This document shows, one piece after another, positions 1-7,270 of a stretch of DNA of 64,000 nucleotides. How positions within the stretch are numbered: position 1 is the stretch's first letter; each line of letters starts with the position of its first letter. Where the stretch lies: positions 1-64,000 of the forward strand of contig NZ_PGDQ01000019.1 of assembly GCF_003073135.1 (NCBI RefSeq), in the 5' to 3' direction. The notes below the pieces were generated by a model that saw only the letters and a list, made by a program, of their open reading frames with translations, was not told the DNA's origin and did no database searches. The position numbers were made by a program, and so were the translations under genes. Source of the DNA: Euzebya rosea (lineage in GTDB: Bacteria > Actinomycetota > Nitriliruptoria > Euzebyales > Euzebyaceae).

Positions 1-1
1 C

Positions 2-91
2 ACCGAGCAGGCCCGCACCGAGCAGGCCCGCACCGACCGGTCCGACGACGCCGAGCGCCCCGTGCAGGTGCCGCCCGGCGACGATGCCTGA
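2..91 (+). CDS. 3' end of an unidentified gene (possibly lspA)
   Basis: Only the last 29 codons are inside the window. They encode a hydrophilic tail with a doubled TEQAR motif, made by two tandem 15-bp repeats, and end in TGA at 89-91. The stop overlaps the ATG of the pseudouridine synthase at 84, so the two genes are translationally coupled. In many bacteria the gene directly before rluD is lspA (signal peptidase II), and a charged cytoplasmic tail would fit, but no catalytic part is visible. The identity is inferred from context only. Confidence 0.5.
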   Translation, partial: TEQARTEQARTDRSDDAERPVQVPPGDDA

Positions 92-1019
92 CCCGGTGGC
101 GGACGACACGACCATCCGCGTCGTCGGCCCCGGACACGCGGGCCAACGCTTGGACAAGGTGCTGGCCGCGCTGCTCGGCGAGTCCCGAGCCCACGTCCAG
201 CGCCTGATCGACGCCGACCTCGTGACCGTGGACGGCGAGGCGGCGAACAAGTCCATGAAGCCCGAGGAGGGGCAGACGATCGCCGTCGGCACCCCCGCCC
301 CCGTGGTCGTCGCACCGCCGCCCGAGGTCCCGATCCGCTGGGAGGACGACCACCTCGCGGTCGTCGCCAAACCTGCGGACCTGGTGGTGCACGCAGGAGC
401 CGGTGTCCGCGGACCCACCCTCGTCGACGCGTTGCTCGCCCAGGGCATGGTGCTCGCGCCTGGCGAGGATCCCGAGCGACCGGGCATCGTGCACCGGCTC
501 GACCGCGGCACGAGCGGCCTGCTGGTCGTCGCAAGGACCGCCGAGGCCATGGCCGGGCTGAAGGCCATGTTCCGAGTCCACGACGTCGACCGTGCCTACT
601 GGGCGCTGGTCGAGGGCCTGCCCGACCCGCCCGAGGCCACCATCGATGCGCCGATCGTGCGGTCACCCCGCAACCGCACGACCTTCACCACGGGTGACGG
701 CGGCCGTGACGCGGTGACCCACTACCGGGTCGAGACCCATCACCCCGTGACCGACACCACCGAGCTCGAGGTGACCCTCGAGACCGGACGCACGCATCAG
801 GTGCGCGTCCACATGCGCGCGGTGGGTCGGCCGGTCGCCGGCGACATCGCCTACGCGGCCAACACCCTCCTCAGCCGACGGCTGCGCCTGGAACGCCAGG
901 CCCTTCACGCCAAGCGGCTGTCGTTCGTCCACCCGATCACCGGCGAGGCCGTCGACGTGACCGAACCCCTGCCCGATGACCTGGAGCACGCCCGCCTCCG
1001 GGCGTCCGGGTCCAGCTGA
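84..1019 (+). CDS. rluD: RluD-family 23S rRNA pseudouridine synthase
   Basis: 311 residues. An N-terminal S4 RNA-binding domain (about residues 17-75, RLDKVLA...VTVDG) is followed by the RluA/RluD catalytic domain. The signature HRLDRGTSGLL is present, with the catalytic Asp at residue 140, and ETGRTHQVRVH follows near residue 235. The family converts uridines of 23S rRNA to pseudouridine; RluD itself acts on the helix 69 loop. The ATG start overlaps the previous gene by 8 bp. Length and domain order are normal for the family. RluD versus RluC specificity cannot be settled from sequence alone. Confidence 0.93.
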   Translation: MPDPVADDTTIRVVGPGHAGQRLDKVLAALLGESRAHVQRLIDADLVTVDGEAANKSMKPEEGQTIAVGTPAPVVVAPPPEVPIRWEDDHLAVVAKPADLVVHAGAGVRGPTLVDALLAQGMVLAPGEDPERPGIVHRLDRGTSGLLVVARTAEAMAGLKAMFRVHDVDRAYWALVEGLPDPPEATIDAPIVRSPRNRTTFTTGDGGRDAVTHYRVETHHPVTDTTELEVTLETGRTHQVRVHMRAVGRPVAGDIAYAANTLLSRRLRLERQALHAKRLSFVHPITGEAVDVTEPLPDDLEHARLRASGSS

Positions 1020-1052
1020 CGCACCGACCGCCCAACCCGACGGTCCGGCCGG

Positions 1053-1688
1053 TCAGCTGGCGGCGCCCTCCTCGACCAGCGTGTCGACAAGCGCCCGCAC
1101 CAGGCCCGGGTTGCCGTCGGTGGCCCGCTGCACGGCACGGCTGACCCGGCTGCCGGGTGTCCCGAGCCCTGCGCTGGCGACCAGCTCGTCCACGTGGTGG
1201 GGCGACAACGGCGGCAGGCGCGTGACCTCCAGCCGCGGGTCCTCCAGCATCTCGTGCACGACGGTCGGCGTGGCGTCTGAAGTGCACAGCTGGGCGATGA
1301 CCAGCAGCTGATCCGCCCGCACCGATTCGACGACGTCGGGCAGGGCCAGCAGTGCCGGCAACGGCAGCCGTTCGAGGTCCTCCAGCACGACGATGTGCGG
1401 GGCGGGAGGGACCACCGCCGGGGGGATCAGGTTGCGGAGCGCCGACAGCCCCCGGCCGGGCACGTCGGGATGGGCATGGCGCACCTCGACCGGGTCGTGA
1501 TCACGCAGGCCGGACAGCACGACATCGACCAGCGCCGACTTGCCGATCCCCGGCGGACCGGCCACGACGAGGACACCGGCCTCGCCGTCCAGCCCGCGGA
1601 GGGCACGGGCAGTCAGGGCGTCGACCTCGCGTCGACGCCCCACGAACGGGCTCCTGGCGTGCAGCTGACCTTCTCCTCGGCGACGCAC
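1053..1688 (-). CDS. orphan AAA ATPase domain protein
   Basis: 211 residues. A Walker A motif GPPGIGKS lies near residue 44 and a Walker B-like IVVLEDLERL near residue 100, preceded by FVGRRREVDAL, which is typical of the AAA_16 domain in large LuxR/LAL and MalT-type STAND regulators. Those proteins usually exceed 800 residues and carry TPRs and an HTH; this one stops after the ATPase domain. It could be a degraded regulator remnant or a stand-alone ATPase. The start is uncertain: the GTG at 1688 has no obvious SD, and a purine-rich AGGAGAAGG lies inside the reading frame, so a later start is possible. Confidence 0.65.
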   Translation of the reverse strand: MRRRGEGQLHARSPFVGRRREVDALTARALRGLDGEAGVLVVAGPPGIGKSALVDVVLSGLRDHDPVEVRHAHPDVPGRGLSALRNLIPPAVVPPAPHIVVLEDLERLPLPALLALPDVVESVRADQLLVIAQLCTSDATPTVVHEMLEDPRLEVTRLPPLSPHHVDELVASAGLGTPGSRVSRAVQRATDGNPGLVRALVDTLVEEGAAS

Positions 1689-1768
1689 CGTCCAGCGGCG
1701 GGTGGGGGCGCCGGGCCGACGCGGCGACGACGGGGGCAGGGGGCGCGATCCCGGGATGGTGCGGTCGA

Positions 1769-1774
1769 TAGCCT
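1769..1774 (+). promoter_or_regulatory. candidate -10 box (TAGCCT) for the reductase at 1805
   Basis: TAGCCT fits the TANNNT -10 pattern seen repeatedly in this window and would give a leader of about 24 nt containing GAGAGCGAG before the GTG at 1805. No good -35 was recognised. Confidence 0.3.
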
Positions 1775-1804
1775 AGTGGCCTCCCGACCCGAGAGCGAGA
1801 CACC

Positions 1805-3034
1805 GTGTCCGACCGTTCGTACGACCTCGTCCTGTGGGGCGCCACCGGGTTCACCGGCCGCCTCGTCGCCGCCCACGTCCGTGACCATGCCCCCGCCGAC
1901 CTGCGGTGGGCCATCGGCGGACGTCGCCGCGATGCCCTCGAAGGGGTTGCCGGCGACCTCGGCCTGCCCGACCTGCGCGTCGTCGTCGCCGACGCCCACG
2001 ACGACGCGGCCATGCGGACGCTGGCGGCCGACACCCGCGTCGTGTGCAGCACCGTCGGACCCTACGCCGTGCACGGATCGGCGCTGGTCGCCGCGTGTGC
2101 CGCGGAGGGCACCGACTACTGCGACCTCACCGGCGAGCTGCAGTGGATGCGCCGCATGATCGACGCCCACCAGTCCGAGGCGGAGGCGTCGGGGGCGCGC
2201 ATCCTCCATGCATGCGGGTTCGACTCCATCCCCTTCGACCTCGGCGTCGTGTTCACCCAGCAGGTCATGGTCGACCGGCACGGGGCGCCCGCCACGGCCG
2301 TGCACGGACGGCTGAAGGCCATGCGTGGCAGCGCCAGCGGCGGGACCATCGCCAGCATGGTCAACATCCTCGGCGAGGCCGTCACCGACGCCGACACCAG
2401 GGCGCTGCTGCGCGACCCCTACGGGCTGAACCCGGCGGGGGAGCGGACGGGACCCGACGGGCTCGAGCGAATGCTGCCGCAGCGCGACGAGGACACCGGC
2501 CGCTGGTCGGGGCCGTTCCCGATGTCACCGGTCAACACGCGCGTGGTCCGTCGCACCCACGCCCTGCTCGGCCACCCCTGGGGCCGGGACTTCCGCTACG
2601 ACGAGGCGATGGTGACCGGCAGCGGGCCCGTCGGGGCGCTGACGGCGGCCGGGATCGGCGTCGGCATGTCCGTGGGCGGCGTCGTCGGCGGCCTGCTGTC
2701 CGCAGCGGCGCCGACCCGCAAGCTCCTGGAGCGGGTCCTGCCCGATCCCGGTACGGGACCGTCGCCGGCCGCACAGGAGAAGGGGTTCTTCGACGTGCGC
2801 TTCGTGGCCGAGGGGCCCGCGGGTACCGACCGGACGCTGCGGACCCGTGTGCTGGGTGACCGTGACCCGGGGTACGGCGCCACGTCGCGGATGCTGGGCG
2901 AGACCGCCCTGGCGCTGGCCGCCGGCGAGGCGACGGTCGGCGGTGGCCACTGGACGCCCGGTGCGGCGCTGGGCGACAGCCTCCTGCGACGGCTCCCGGC
3001 CAACGCGGGGGTCACGTTCTCCGTCCTCGACTGA
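1805..3034 (+). CDS. saccharopine dehydrogenase-like / trans-acting enoyl reductase family protein
   Basis: 409 residues, GTG start. The N-terminus has a Rossmann nucleotide-binding motif GATGFTG at residues 12-18. The family-typical segments STVGPYAVHG and CGFDSIPFDLG follow. A Gly/Ala-rich hydrophobic stretch around residues 275-305 could be a membrane-associated hairpin. This is the actinobacterial saccharopine-dehydrogenase-like group, which includes the mycobacterial trans-acting enoyl reductase of phthiocerol/phenolphthiocerol lipid synthesis. Real saccharopine dehydrogenase activity is unlikely. The substrate cannot be predicted, and no lipid-synthesis genes adjoin it here. Confidence 0.8.
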   Translation: MSDRSYDLVLWGATGFTGRLVAAHVRDHAPADLRWAIGGRRRDALEGVAGDLGLPDLRVVVADAHDDAAMRTLAADTRVVCSTVGPYAVHGSALVAACAAEGTDYCDLTGELQWMRRMIDAHQSEAEASGARILHACGFDSIPFDLGVVFTQQVMVDRHGAPATAVHGRLKAMRGSASGGTIASMVNILGEAVTDADTRALLRDPYGLNPAGERTGPDGLERMLPQRDEDTGRWSGPFPMSPVNTRVVRRTHALLGHPWGRDFRYDEAMVTGSGPVGALTAAGIGVGMSVGGVVGGLLSAAAPTRKLLERVLPDPGTGPSPAAQEKGFFDVRFVAEGPAGTDRTLRTRVLGDRDPGYGATSRMLGETALALAAGEATVGGGHWTPGAALGDSLLRRLPANAGVTFSVLD

Positions 3035-3054
3035 GGACCGGGACGCGCCGGCCC

Positions 3055-3079
3055 GGGGACCCCGGCAGACGGGGCCCCC
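3055..3079. terminator. GC-rich hairpin between convergent genes
   Basis: GGGGACCCCG, a 5-nt loop, then CGGGGCCCCC: nine pairs with one A/C mismatch, between two convergent stop codons (3034 and 3091). There is no T-tract on either strand. It probably acts as a bidirectional terminator of the U-less kind common in high-GC actinobacteria. Confidence 0.45.
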
Positions 3080-3090
3080 GACCCCGGACG

Positions 3091-4182
3091 CTAGCCCTCG
3101 GTCGGGCCGCCCTCGACGACGGGCGCGCCCGGGACGTAGGTACCGCTGGCGGGATGGATCTCCAGCCAGGTCGTCCCGGGTGCGAGCGGCAGCTCGGTGC
3201 CGTCGGCGGCGAGGAAGCGGTACTGGTCCTCGGCCGTGGGCTTGGACCAGGTGCCCTCGAAGACCTGCCCGTCGCGGTGGATGCGGGCCGGGCCCTCGCC
3301 CAGGACGACAACCGGTTCGGCCTGGCTGCCGGTGGTCTCGACGGTCAGCACGACCACGTTGTCGGCCACGATCGGGTCGCCCTCGACGGTGCGGTCGGGC
3401 TCGCCCGAGCGGTGCGGCGTGCCGTCCTGGGAACGGACCCAGCCCTCGTCGGTCCAGGTCCAGCCGCTCAGGGTACGGAACCGGCCGTAGTCGACGGTGA
3501 ACCCGTCGGTTTCCGTGCCGCCCGCAGGCGCGGTCTCGTCGAAGGCGAAGACGGGCGTGGCGCCGGGTCCCGCGGCGTCGGGGAACCGCTCCCGGATGGT
3601 CTCCAGCGGGATGAACAGGTTGTGCGGCGCCGAGCGGGTGCCCTCGCGGCGCCAGCCGGCCTGGTTGCGGTCGTTAACCACGGTGTTGGGGAACCCGCCG
3701 TCGATCGCCGGGTAGTTGGGGCCGGCGGCGCCGGAGAAGGCGAAGATCGGCTGGAACGCCCCGAACAGCTGCGGGTCGACCCGTCGGCCGCTGCGGACCG
3801 GTCCGACCTCGCCGCTGCCGTCGGAGTGGAGGATCGCCACGAGGCGCGTCAGGCCCTCGATCGGCTCGACGATGACGACGTCGGCGGCGTCCAGGCCCAC
3901 CTGGGGGCGGGCGTCGATGTCGTTGTCGATCTTGACCGCCACGACCGGCAGCTCGAACAACGTCTCGTCGGTGATCGCCTCACCGGTCAGGGGCGCGACG
4001 GGGCCGGGTTCCTCCGTCGGCTCGGGTGTCGGCTTCACGGTCGGCGTCTCCGTCGGCTCGGGTGCCGTGGTGGTGACCTCGGCGACGGGGGTCCCGGTGG
4101 CCTCAACCTCGGGGTCGTCGCCACCGCAGGCGGCAAGGAGCGACACGAGCAGGAGCAGGGTCAGGAACGATCGCAGGCGCAA
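3091..4182 (-). CDS. DUF3048 (YerB-like) lipoprotein
   Basis: 363 residues. The signal peptide ends in a lipobox LLAAC with Cys19, followed by an acidic, Thr/Pro/Glu-rich linker (residues 20-62), so the protein is probably anchored on the outer face of the membrane. The DUF3048 region follows (VVAVKIDNDIDARPQ, ADVVIVEPIEG, VGPVRSGRRVD, FAFSGAA), with the conserved C-terminal part near residues 235-350. The family is widespread in Gram-positive bacteria and its function is unknown. It is downstream of, and on the same strand as, the IMPACT-family gene, separated by 145 bp, so co-transcription is possible but not shown. Confidence 0.88.
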   Translation of the reverse strand: MRLRSFLTLLLLVSLLAACGGDDPEVEATGTPVAEVTTTAPEPTETPTVKPTPEPTEEPGPVAPLTGEAITDETLFELPVVAVKIDNDIDARPQVGLDAADVVIVEPIEGLTRLVAILHSDGSGEVGPVRSGRRVDPQLFGAFQPIFAFSGAAGPNYPAIDGGFPNTVVNDRNQAGWRREGTRSAPHNLFIPLETIRERFPDAAGPGATPVFAFDETAPAGGTETDGFTVDYGRFRTLSGWTWTDEGWVRSQDGTPHRSGEPDRTVEGDPIVADNVVVLTVETTGSQAEPVVVLGEGPARIHRDGQVFEGTWSKPTAEDQYRFLAADGTELPLAPGTTWLEIHPASGTYVPGAPVVEGGPTEG

Positions 4183-4327
4183 CGGAACATCCAGGAGTCG
4201 GGGGCATGCAGGGCGGGCCAGCGGTCCTCACCCGCCGGTCGGCCTCCCATCTTGCCTCAGGACGCGCACGATTCCGCCGGGGGGGCATGCCCCTGGTGGA
4301 CCGACCCCCGATCCCACCGAACGACAC

Positions 4328-4936
4328 TCACCCGGCCGGGCGTGCCTCGACCCGTCCTGCCGTGGCCTCCTGGAGGGCGGCGGGGAACCCCTCGGCCAGC
4401 GCCAGCGGCAGCTGGACCCGCAGGCTGACGGCCGCCCCGTAGTCGGCGTCCAGCACGGTGGCGTCGTGGGCGGCCAGCACCCCCTCGATCGGGCCGGAGA
4501 GGTCGTAGGGGTGGTCCACGGCGAACACCACCACGCGTGGACGCACCACCCGTTCGGCGGCGTCGAGGACCGCACCCGCGCAGCCGCCGTAGGCGCGCAC
4601 CAGGCCGCCGGTGCCGAGCTTGGTGCCCCCGTAGTAGCGGGTGACGACGACCACGACGTCGGACAGGTCCGCACCACCGATGCGGCGCAGGATCGGGGCG
4701 CCGGCCGTCCCACCCGGCTCCCCGTCGTCACTGGACCGCTCGCGTCCGTCGGCAAGCCTGAACGCCCAGCAGTGATGGGTGGCCGACGGCTCGCGTTCGC
4801 GGATCGCCGCCACGAACGCCAGCGCGGCGTCGTCGTCGCCGGCGGGTGCGGCGTCGCCGATGAACCGCGACCCCTTGATCCGGTCGATCTCGAGGGTCAG
4901 CGGCCGGCCGAGGCCGGTGATCTCGTGGCTGGACAC
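4328..4936 (-). CDS. IMPACT/YigZ family protein
   Basis: 202 residues. The N-terminal UPF0029 (IMPACT) domain shows KGSRFIGDAAP, ATHHCWAFRL and the family signature SSDDGEPGGTAGAPIL, then TRYYGGTKLGTGGLVRAYG. A smaller C-terminal ferredoxin-like domain (about 135-195) follows, as in YigZ. The eukaryotic member IMPACT regulates the kinase GCN2, but the bacterial role is not established. Length is normal. Only 84 bp separate it from the small upstream gene ending at 5021. Confidence 0.88.
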   Translation of the reverse strand: MSSHEITGLGRPLTLEIDRIKGSRFIGDAAPAGDDDAALAFVAAIREREPSATHHCWAFRLADGRERSSDDGEPGGTAGAPILRRIGGADLSDVVVVVTRYYGGTKLGTGGLVRAYGGCAGAVLDAAERVVRPRVVVFAVDHPYDLSGPIEGVLAAHDATVLDADYGAAVSLRVQLPLALAEGFPAALQEATAGRVEARPAG

Positions 4937-5020
4937 GAGCCGAATGGTGGCACGAGTCGCTCGTCGGTCCCGGGGCGCGTCCCTGCGCCCGGTTCGAGGC
5001 CACGGCGCTGCGAACCGGCG

Positions 5021-5263
5021 TCAGGTGTCGTTGGCCTCCTTCTGGCGGATGAAGGCGATGAGGCCGTCGACGGTGCCGGTGCCCTCTCGCTCGACGTAGG
5101 CCGCGGCCCATTCGAACACCTGCTCGCGGGTGAACCCCGCGTCGGCCAGGCGGTCGGCGGCCTGGTTGGCCAGGAGGTGCACACCCTCCTGCTGGTCGGC
5201 GTCGGGATACGTCGCGTCGACGCCCTCGTCCGCCGGTCGTTCGGGATCGAGGTGATCGTCCAT
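5021..5263 (-). CDS. conserved small acidic protein, function unknown
   Basis: 80 residues from the ATG at 5263. That start is chosen because AGGAG sits 8 nt upstream, while the longer reading frame has no such site. The first 25 residues are acidic and probably disordered. The rest (about 27-76, GVHLLANQAADRLADAGF...) looks like three short helices and resembles the small actinobacterial proteins often placed next to regulators. I do not recognise a named domain. It is on the same strand as the Lrp gene upstream, 91 bp away. Confidence 0.7.
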   Translation of the reverse strand: MDDHLDPERPADEGVDATYPDADQQEGVHLLANQAADRLADAGFTREQVFEWAAAYVEREGTGTVDGLIAFIRQKEANDT

Positions 5264-5354
5264 CTGGCGCTCCTGTTCGTTCGGTCGGGGATCGTGGTCG
5301 TCCCGACGGGTACCCGACCCCGGACGCCGGCAACCGACGGCCACCCGTGGGAGA

Positions 5355-5825
5355 TCAGGACTCGTTGAGGTTGGGCCAGGCCGTGCGGTGGGTGTGGCTG
5401 AAGACCATCGACGTCTCGATGCTGTCGATGTGGGCCCACGACGTGAAGGCGTCCATCGCGAAGTCCCGCAGGTGGTCGGCGTCGCGCAGCACGACGTGCA
5501 CCAGGAAGTCCCGGGCACCGGAGACGTGCCAGACCCCGACGACCTCCCGGAGGGAGACGGCGTGCTGCTGGAAGGCCTCCACGACGTCGCGGGTGTGCTT
5601 GGTCAGCCTGACCCCGACCAGGGCCTGCAGCCCCACGCCGAGGACGTGCGGGTCGACCCGCGCGTGGAATCCCTCGAAGGCGCCGCGCTCCTCCAGGTGT
5701 CGTACCCGCCCCAGGCACGTGGAGGGGGCCAGGCCGACCCGCCGGGCCAGCTCCTTGTTGGGGGTCCGTGCATCGTTCTGCAGAAGGGCCAGCAGGTCGA
5801 AGTCCGTTCGATCCAGTTCGCGCAT
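5355..5825 (-). CDS. Lrp/AsnC-family transcriptional regulator
   Basis: 156 residues. An AsnC-type winged helix lies in the first 60 residues (LDRTDFDLLALLQNDARTPN, then GLAPSTCLGRVRHLEERG) and a RAM/ligand-binding domain follows (VGVRLTKHTRD..., GARDFLVHVVLRD near 103-115). The ATG at 5825 is preceded by TATCGT 6 nt upstream, consistent with leaderless transcription. It is divergent from the Cys/Met PLP enzyme at 5890, the usual arrangement for an Lrp regulator and its target. The effector is probably an amino acid, perhaps a sulfur amino acid; this is inferred from the neighbour only. Confidence 0.9.
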   Translation of the reverse strand: MRELDRTDFDLLALLQNDARTPNKELARRVGLAPSTCLGRVRHLEERGAFEGFHARVDPHVLGVGLQALVGVRLTKHTRDVVEAFQQHAVSLREVVGVWHVSGARDFLVHVVLRDADHLRDFAMDAFTSWAHIDSIETSMVFSHTHRTAWPNLNES

Positions 5826-5831
5826 GAGAGG

Positions 5832-5837
5832 ACGATA
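5832..5837 (-). promoter_or_regulatory. candidate leaderless -10 box (TATCGT) of the Lrp gene
   Basis: On the minus strand TATCGT ends 6 nt before the ATG at 5825, so the transcript would begin at or next to the start codon. No clear -35 was found. It overlaps the left half of the inverted repeat described at 5834-5870, as expected for an autorepressed promoter. Confidence 0.4.
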
Positions 5838-5870
5838 CCGTGAACTATTCGATGGACAGGTACCGGTATC
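5834..5870. promoter_or_regulatory. inverted repeat, candidate Lrp operator
   Basis: GATACCG (5834-5840) and CGGTATC (5864-5870) form a perfect 7-bp inverted repeat with a 23-bp spacer, a centre-to-centre distance of 30 bp, or about three helical turns. It lies in the 64-bp gap between the divergent lrp and PLP-enzyme genes and overlaps the putative lrp -10. Regulation by the adjacent Lrp protein is inferred. Confidence 0.4.
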
Positions 5871-5889
5871 GCACAGGATCATGGAATAC

Positions 5890-7119
5890 ATGAGCCACGT
5901 CGAACCCGATGCCGCCACGCACGTCCTCACCCGCACGGTGCACGCCGGTCGCGAGCAGCTGCGGTCCCTCGGGGTGCACACCCCGCCGCTGGACCGCAGC
6001 ACCACCTACCCCCTGACCAGCCTCGACGGGGGAACCGAGTCGCTCGACCAGCTCGCCGGGGGTGCCCGCATCGCCGACAACCCCGTGTACCAGCGGCTGC
6101 ACAACCCCACGGTCGCCCGGTGGGAGGACGCCATCGCCGGGCTCGAACACGCCGAGGCAGCCGTCGCCTTCTCCTCCGGCATGGCCGCGATCACCGCGAC
6201 CGTCATGGCTGCGCGCCTGCGGGGCGGGGACCATGTGGTCGCCGTCCGTCCGATCTACGGGGGCACCGACCACCTGCTGGCCACCGGGTTGCTCGGCGGC
6301 AGCGTGACCTGGGCACGGCCCGACGAGGTCGCCGAGGCCATCCGACCCGACACCGGCCTCGTGCTGCTGGAGACGCCGGCCAACCCGACCCTCGCGACGG
6401 TCGACATCGCCCGTGTCGTCGCGCAGGCCGCAGGGGTCCCCGTCGCCGTGGACAACACCTTCGCCACGCCGATCCTGCAGAACCCGCTCGACCACGGCGC
6501 CGCCTACGCCATCCACTCCGCCACCAAGGCCCTCGGTGGGCACGGTGACGTGACCGGGGGAGTGGTGGCCTGCAGCGAGTCGCTCGCCCAGCCCCTGCGC
6601 CAGGTGCGAATCCTCACCGGTGCGCTGCTGGACCCGCAGGCTGCCTGGCTGCTGCACCGCGGCCTCCCGACGCTGGCGCTGCGCGTCAACGCCGCCCAGG
6701 ACGGCGCCTGCACCCTGGCCCAGCGCCTTGCACTGCACCCCGACGTCATCGACGTCCGCCACCCCTCGCTGCCGGGACAGGACCCCCTCGACCTCGTGCC
6801 GAGGCAGATGGCCGGCCCCGGGCAGATGATCGCGTTCCGCGTCCGCGGTGGCTACGCGCGCGCCGCCCGCATCGTCGCTGCGGTCGACCTGATCACCCCC
6901 GCGGTCAGCCTGGGGTCGGTCGACACCCTGATCCAGCACCCGGCAGGCCTGACCCACCGCGTCGTCGACGCCGGTGCACGGGACGCCCACGGCATCGGCG
7001 ATGACCTGCTGCGGCTGTCGGTCGGCATCGAGCACCCCGACGACCTGTGGCACGACCTGACCCGCGCGCTGGCCGTCTCCGCACCCGCGGATCGGCCCCT
7101 GGAGACCGCCTCCCGCTGA
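5890..7119 (+). CDS. Cys/Met metabolism PLP-dependent enzyme (cystathionine gamma-synthase/lyase type)
   Basis: 409 residues from the ATG at 5890, or 412 from an in-frame ATG at 5881. AGGA at 5875 is better spaced for 5890. The fold-type I signature is clear: AVAFSSGMAAI near 90, VDNTFATPILQNPL, then HSATKALGGHGD with the PLP lysine at residue 213, and the C-terminal LSVGIEHPDDL motif. The family covers cystathionine gamma-synthase, cystathionine beta/gamma-lyase and methionine gamma-lyase, which cannot be separated safely by eye. The divergent Lrp regulator suggests an amino-acid-responsive role, perhaps catabolic. Confidence 0.88.
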   Translation: MSHVEPDAATHVLTRTVHAGREQLRSLGVHTPPLDRSTTYPLTSLDGGTESLDQLAGGARIADNPVYQRLHNPTVARWEDAIAGLEHAEAAVAFSSGMAAITATVMAARLRGGDHVVAVRPIYGGTDHLLATGLLGGSVTWARPDEVAEAIRPDTGLVLLETPANPTLATVDIARVVAQAAGVPVAVDNTFATPILQNPLDHGAAYAIHSATKALGGHGDVTGGVVACSESLAQPLRQVRILTGALLDPQAAWLLHRGLPTLALRVNAAQDGACTLAQRLALHPDVIDVRHPSLPGQDPLDLVPRQMAGPGQMIAFRVRGGYARAARIVAAVDLITPAVSLGSVDTLIQHPAGLTHRVVDAGARDAHGIGDDLLRLSVGIEHPDDLWHDLTRALAVSAPADRPLETASR

Positions 7120-7133
7120 CCCCCGACCGGGGG
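7120..7133. terminator. short GC hairpin after the PLP-enzyme gene
   Basis: CCCCC-GACC-GGGGG begins right after the stop codon at 7117-7119. It is short and lacks a T-tract, so it is a weak candidate. The rest of the gap to dnaE (7134-7270) holds a 7-bp palindrome CGGACGG-GTA-CCGTCCG (7161-7177) that overlaps a possible -10, TACCGT at 7169. Confidence 0.3.
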
Positions 7134-7270
7134 ACGGGTTCGCCCTTGTCCGCCCCGGCCCGGACGGGTACCGTCCGAAGCGCTTCCCCCACGAACTCCA
7201 TCCGTGTAATTCGCGGACCCTCGTCGCGCCGTTCGAGGGGGCACCCACCCGCGGGAAGGTCTTTGCGCAC

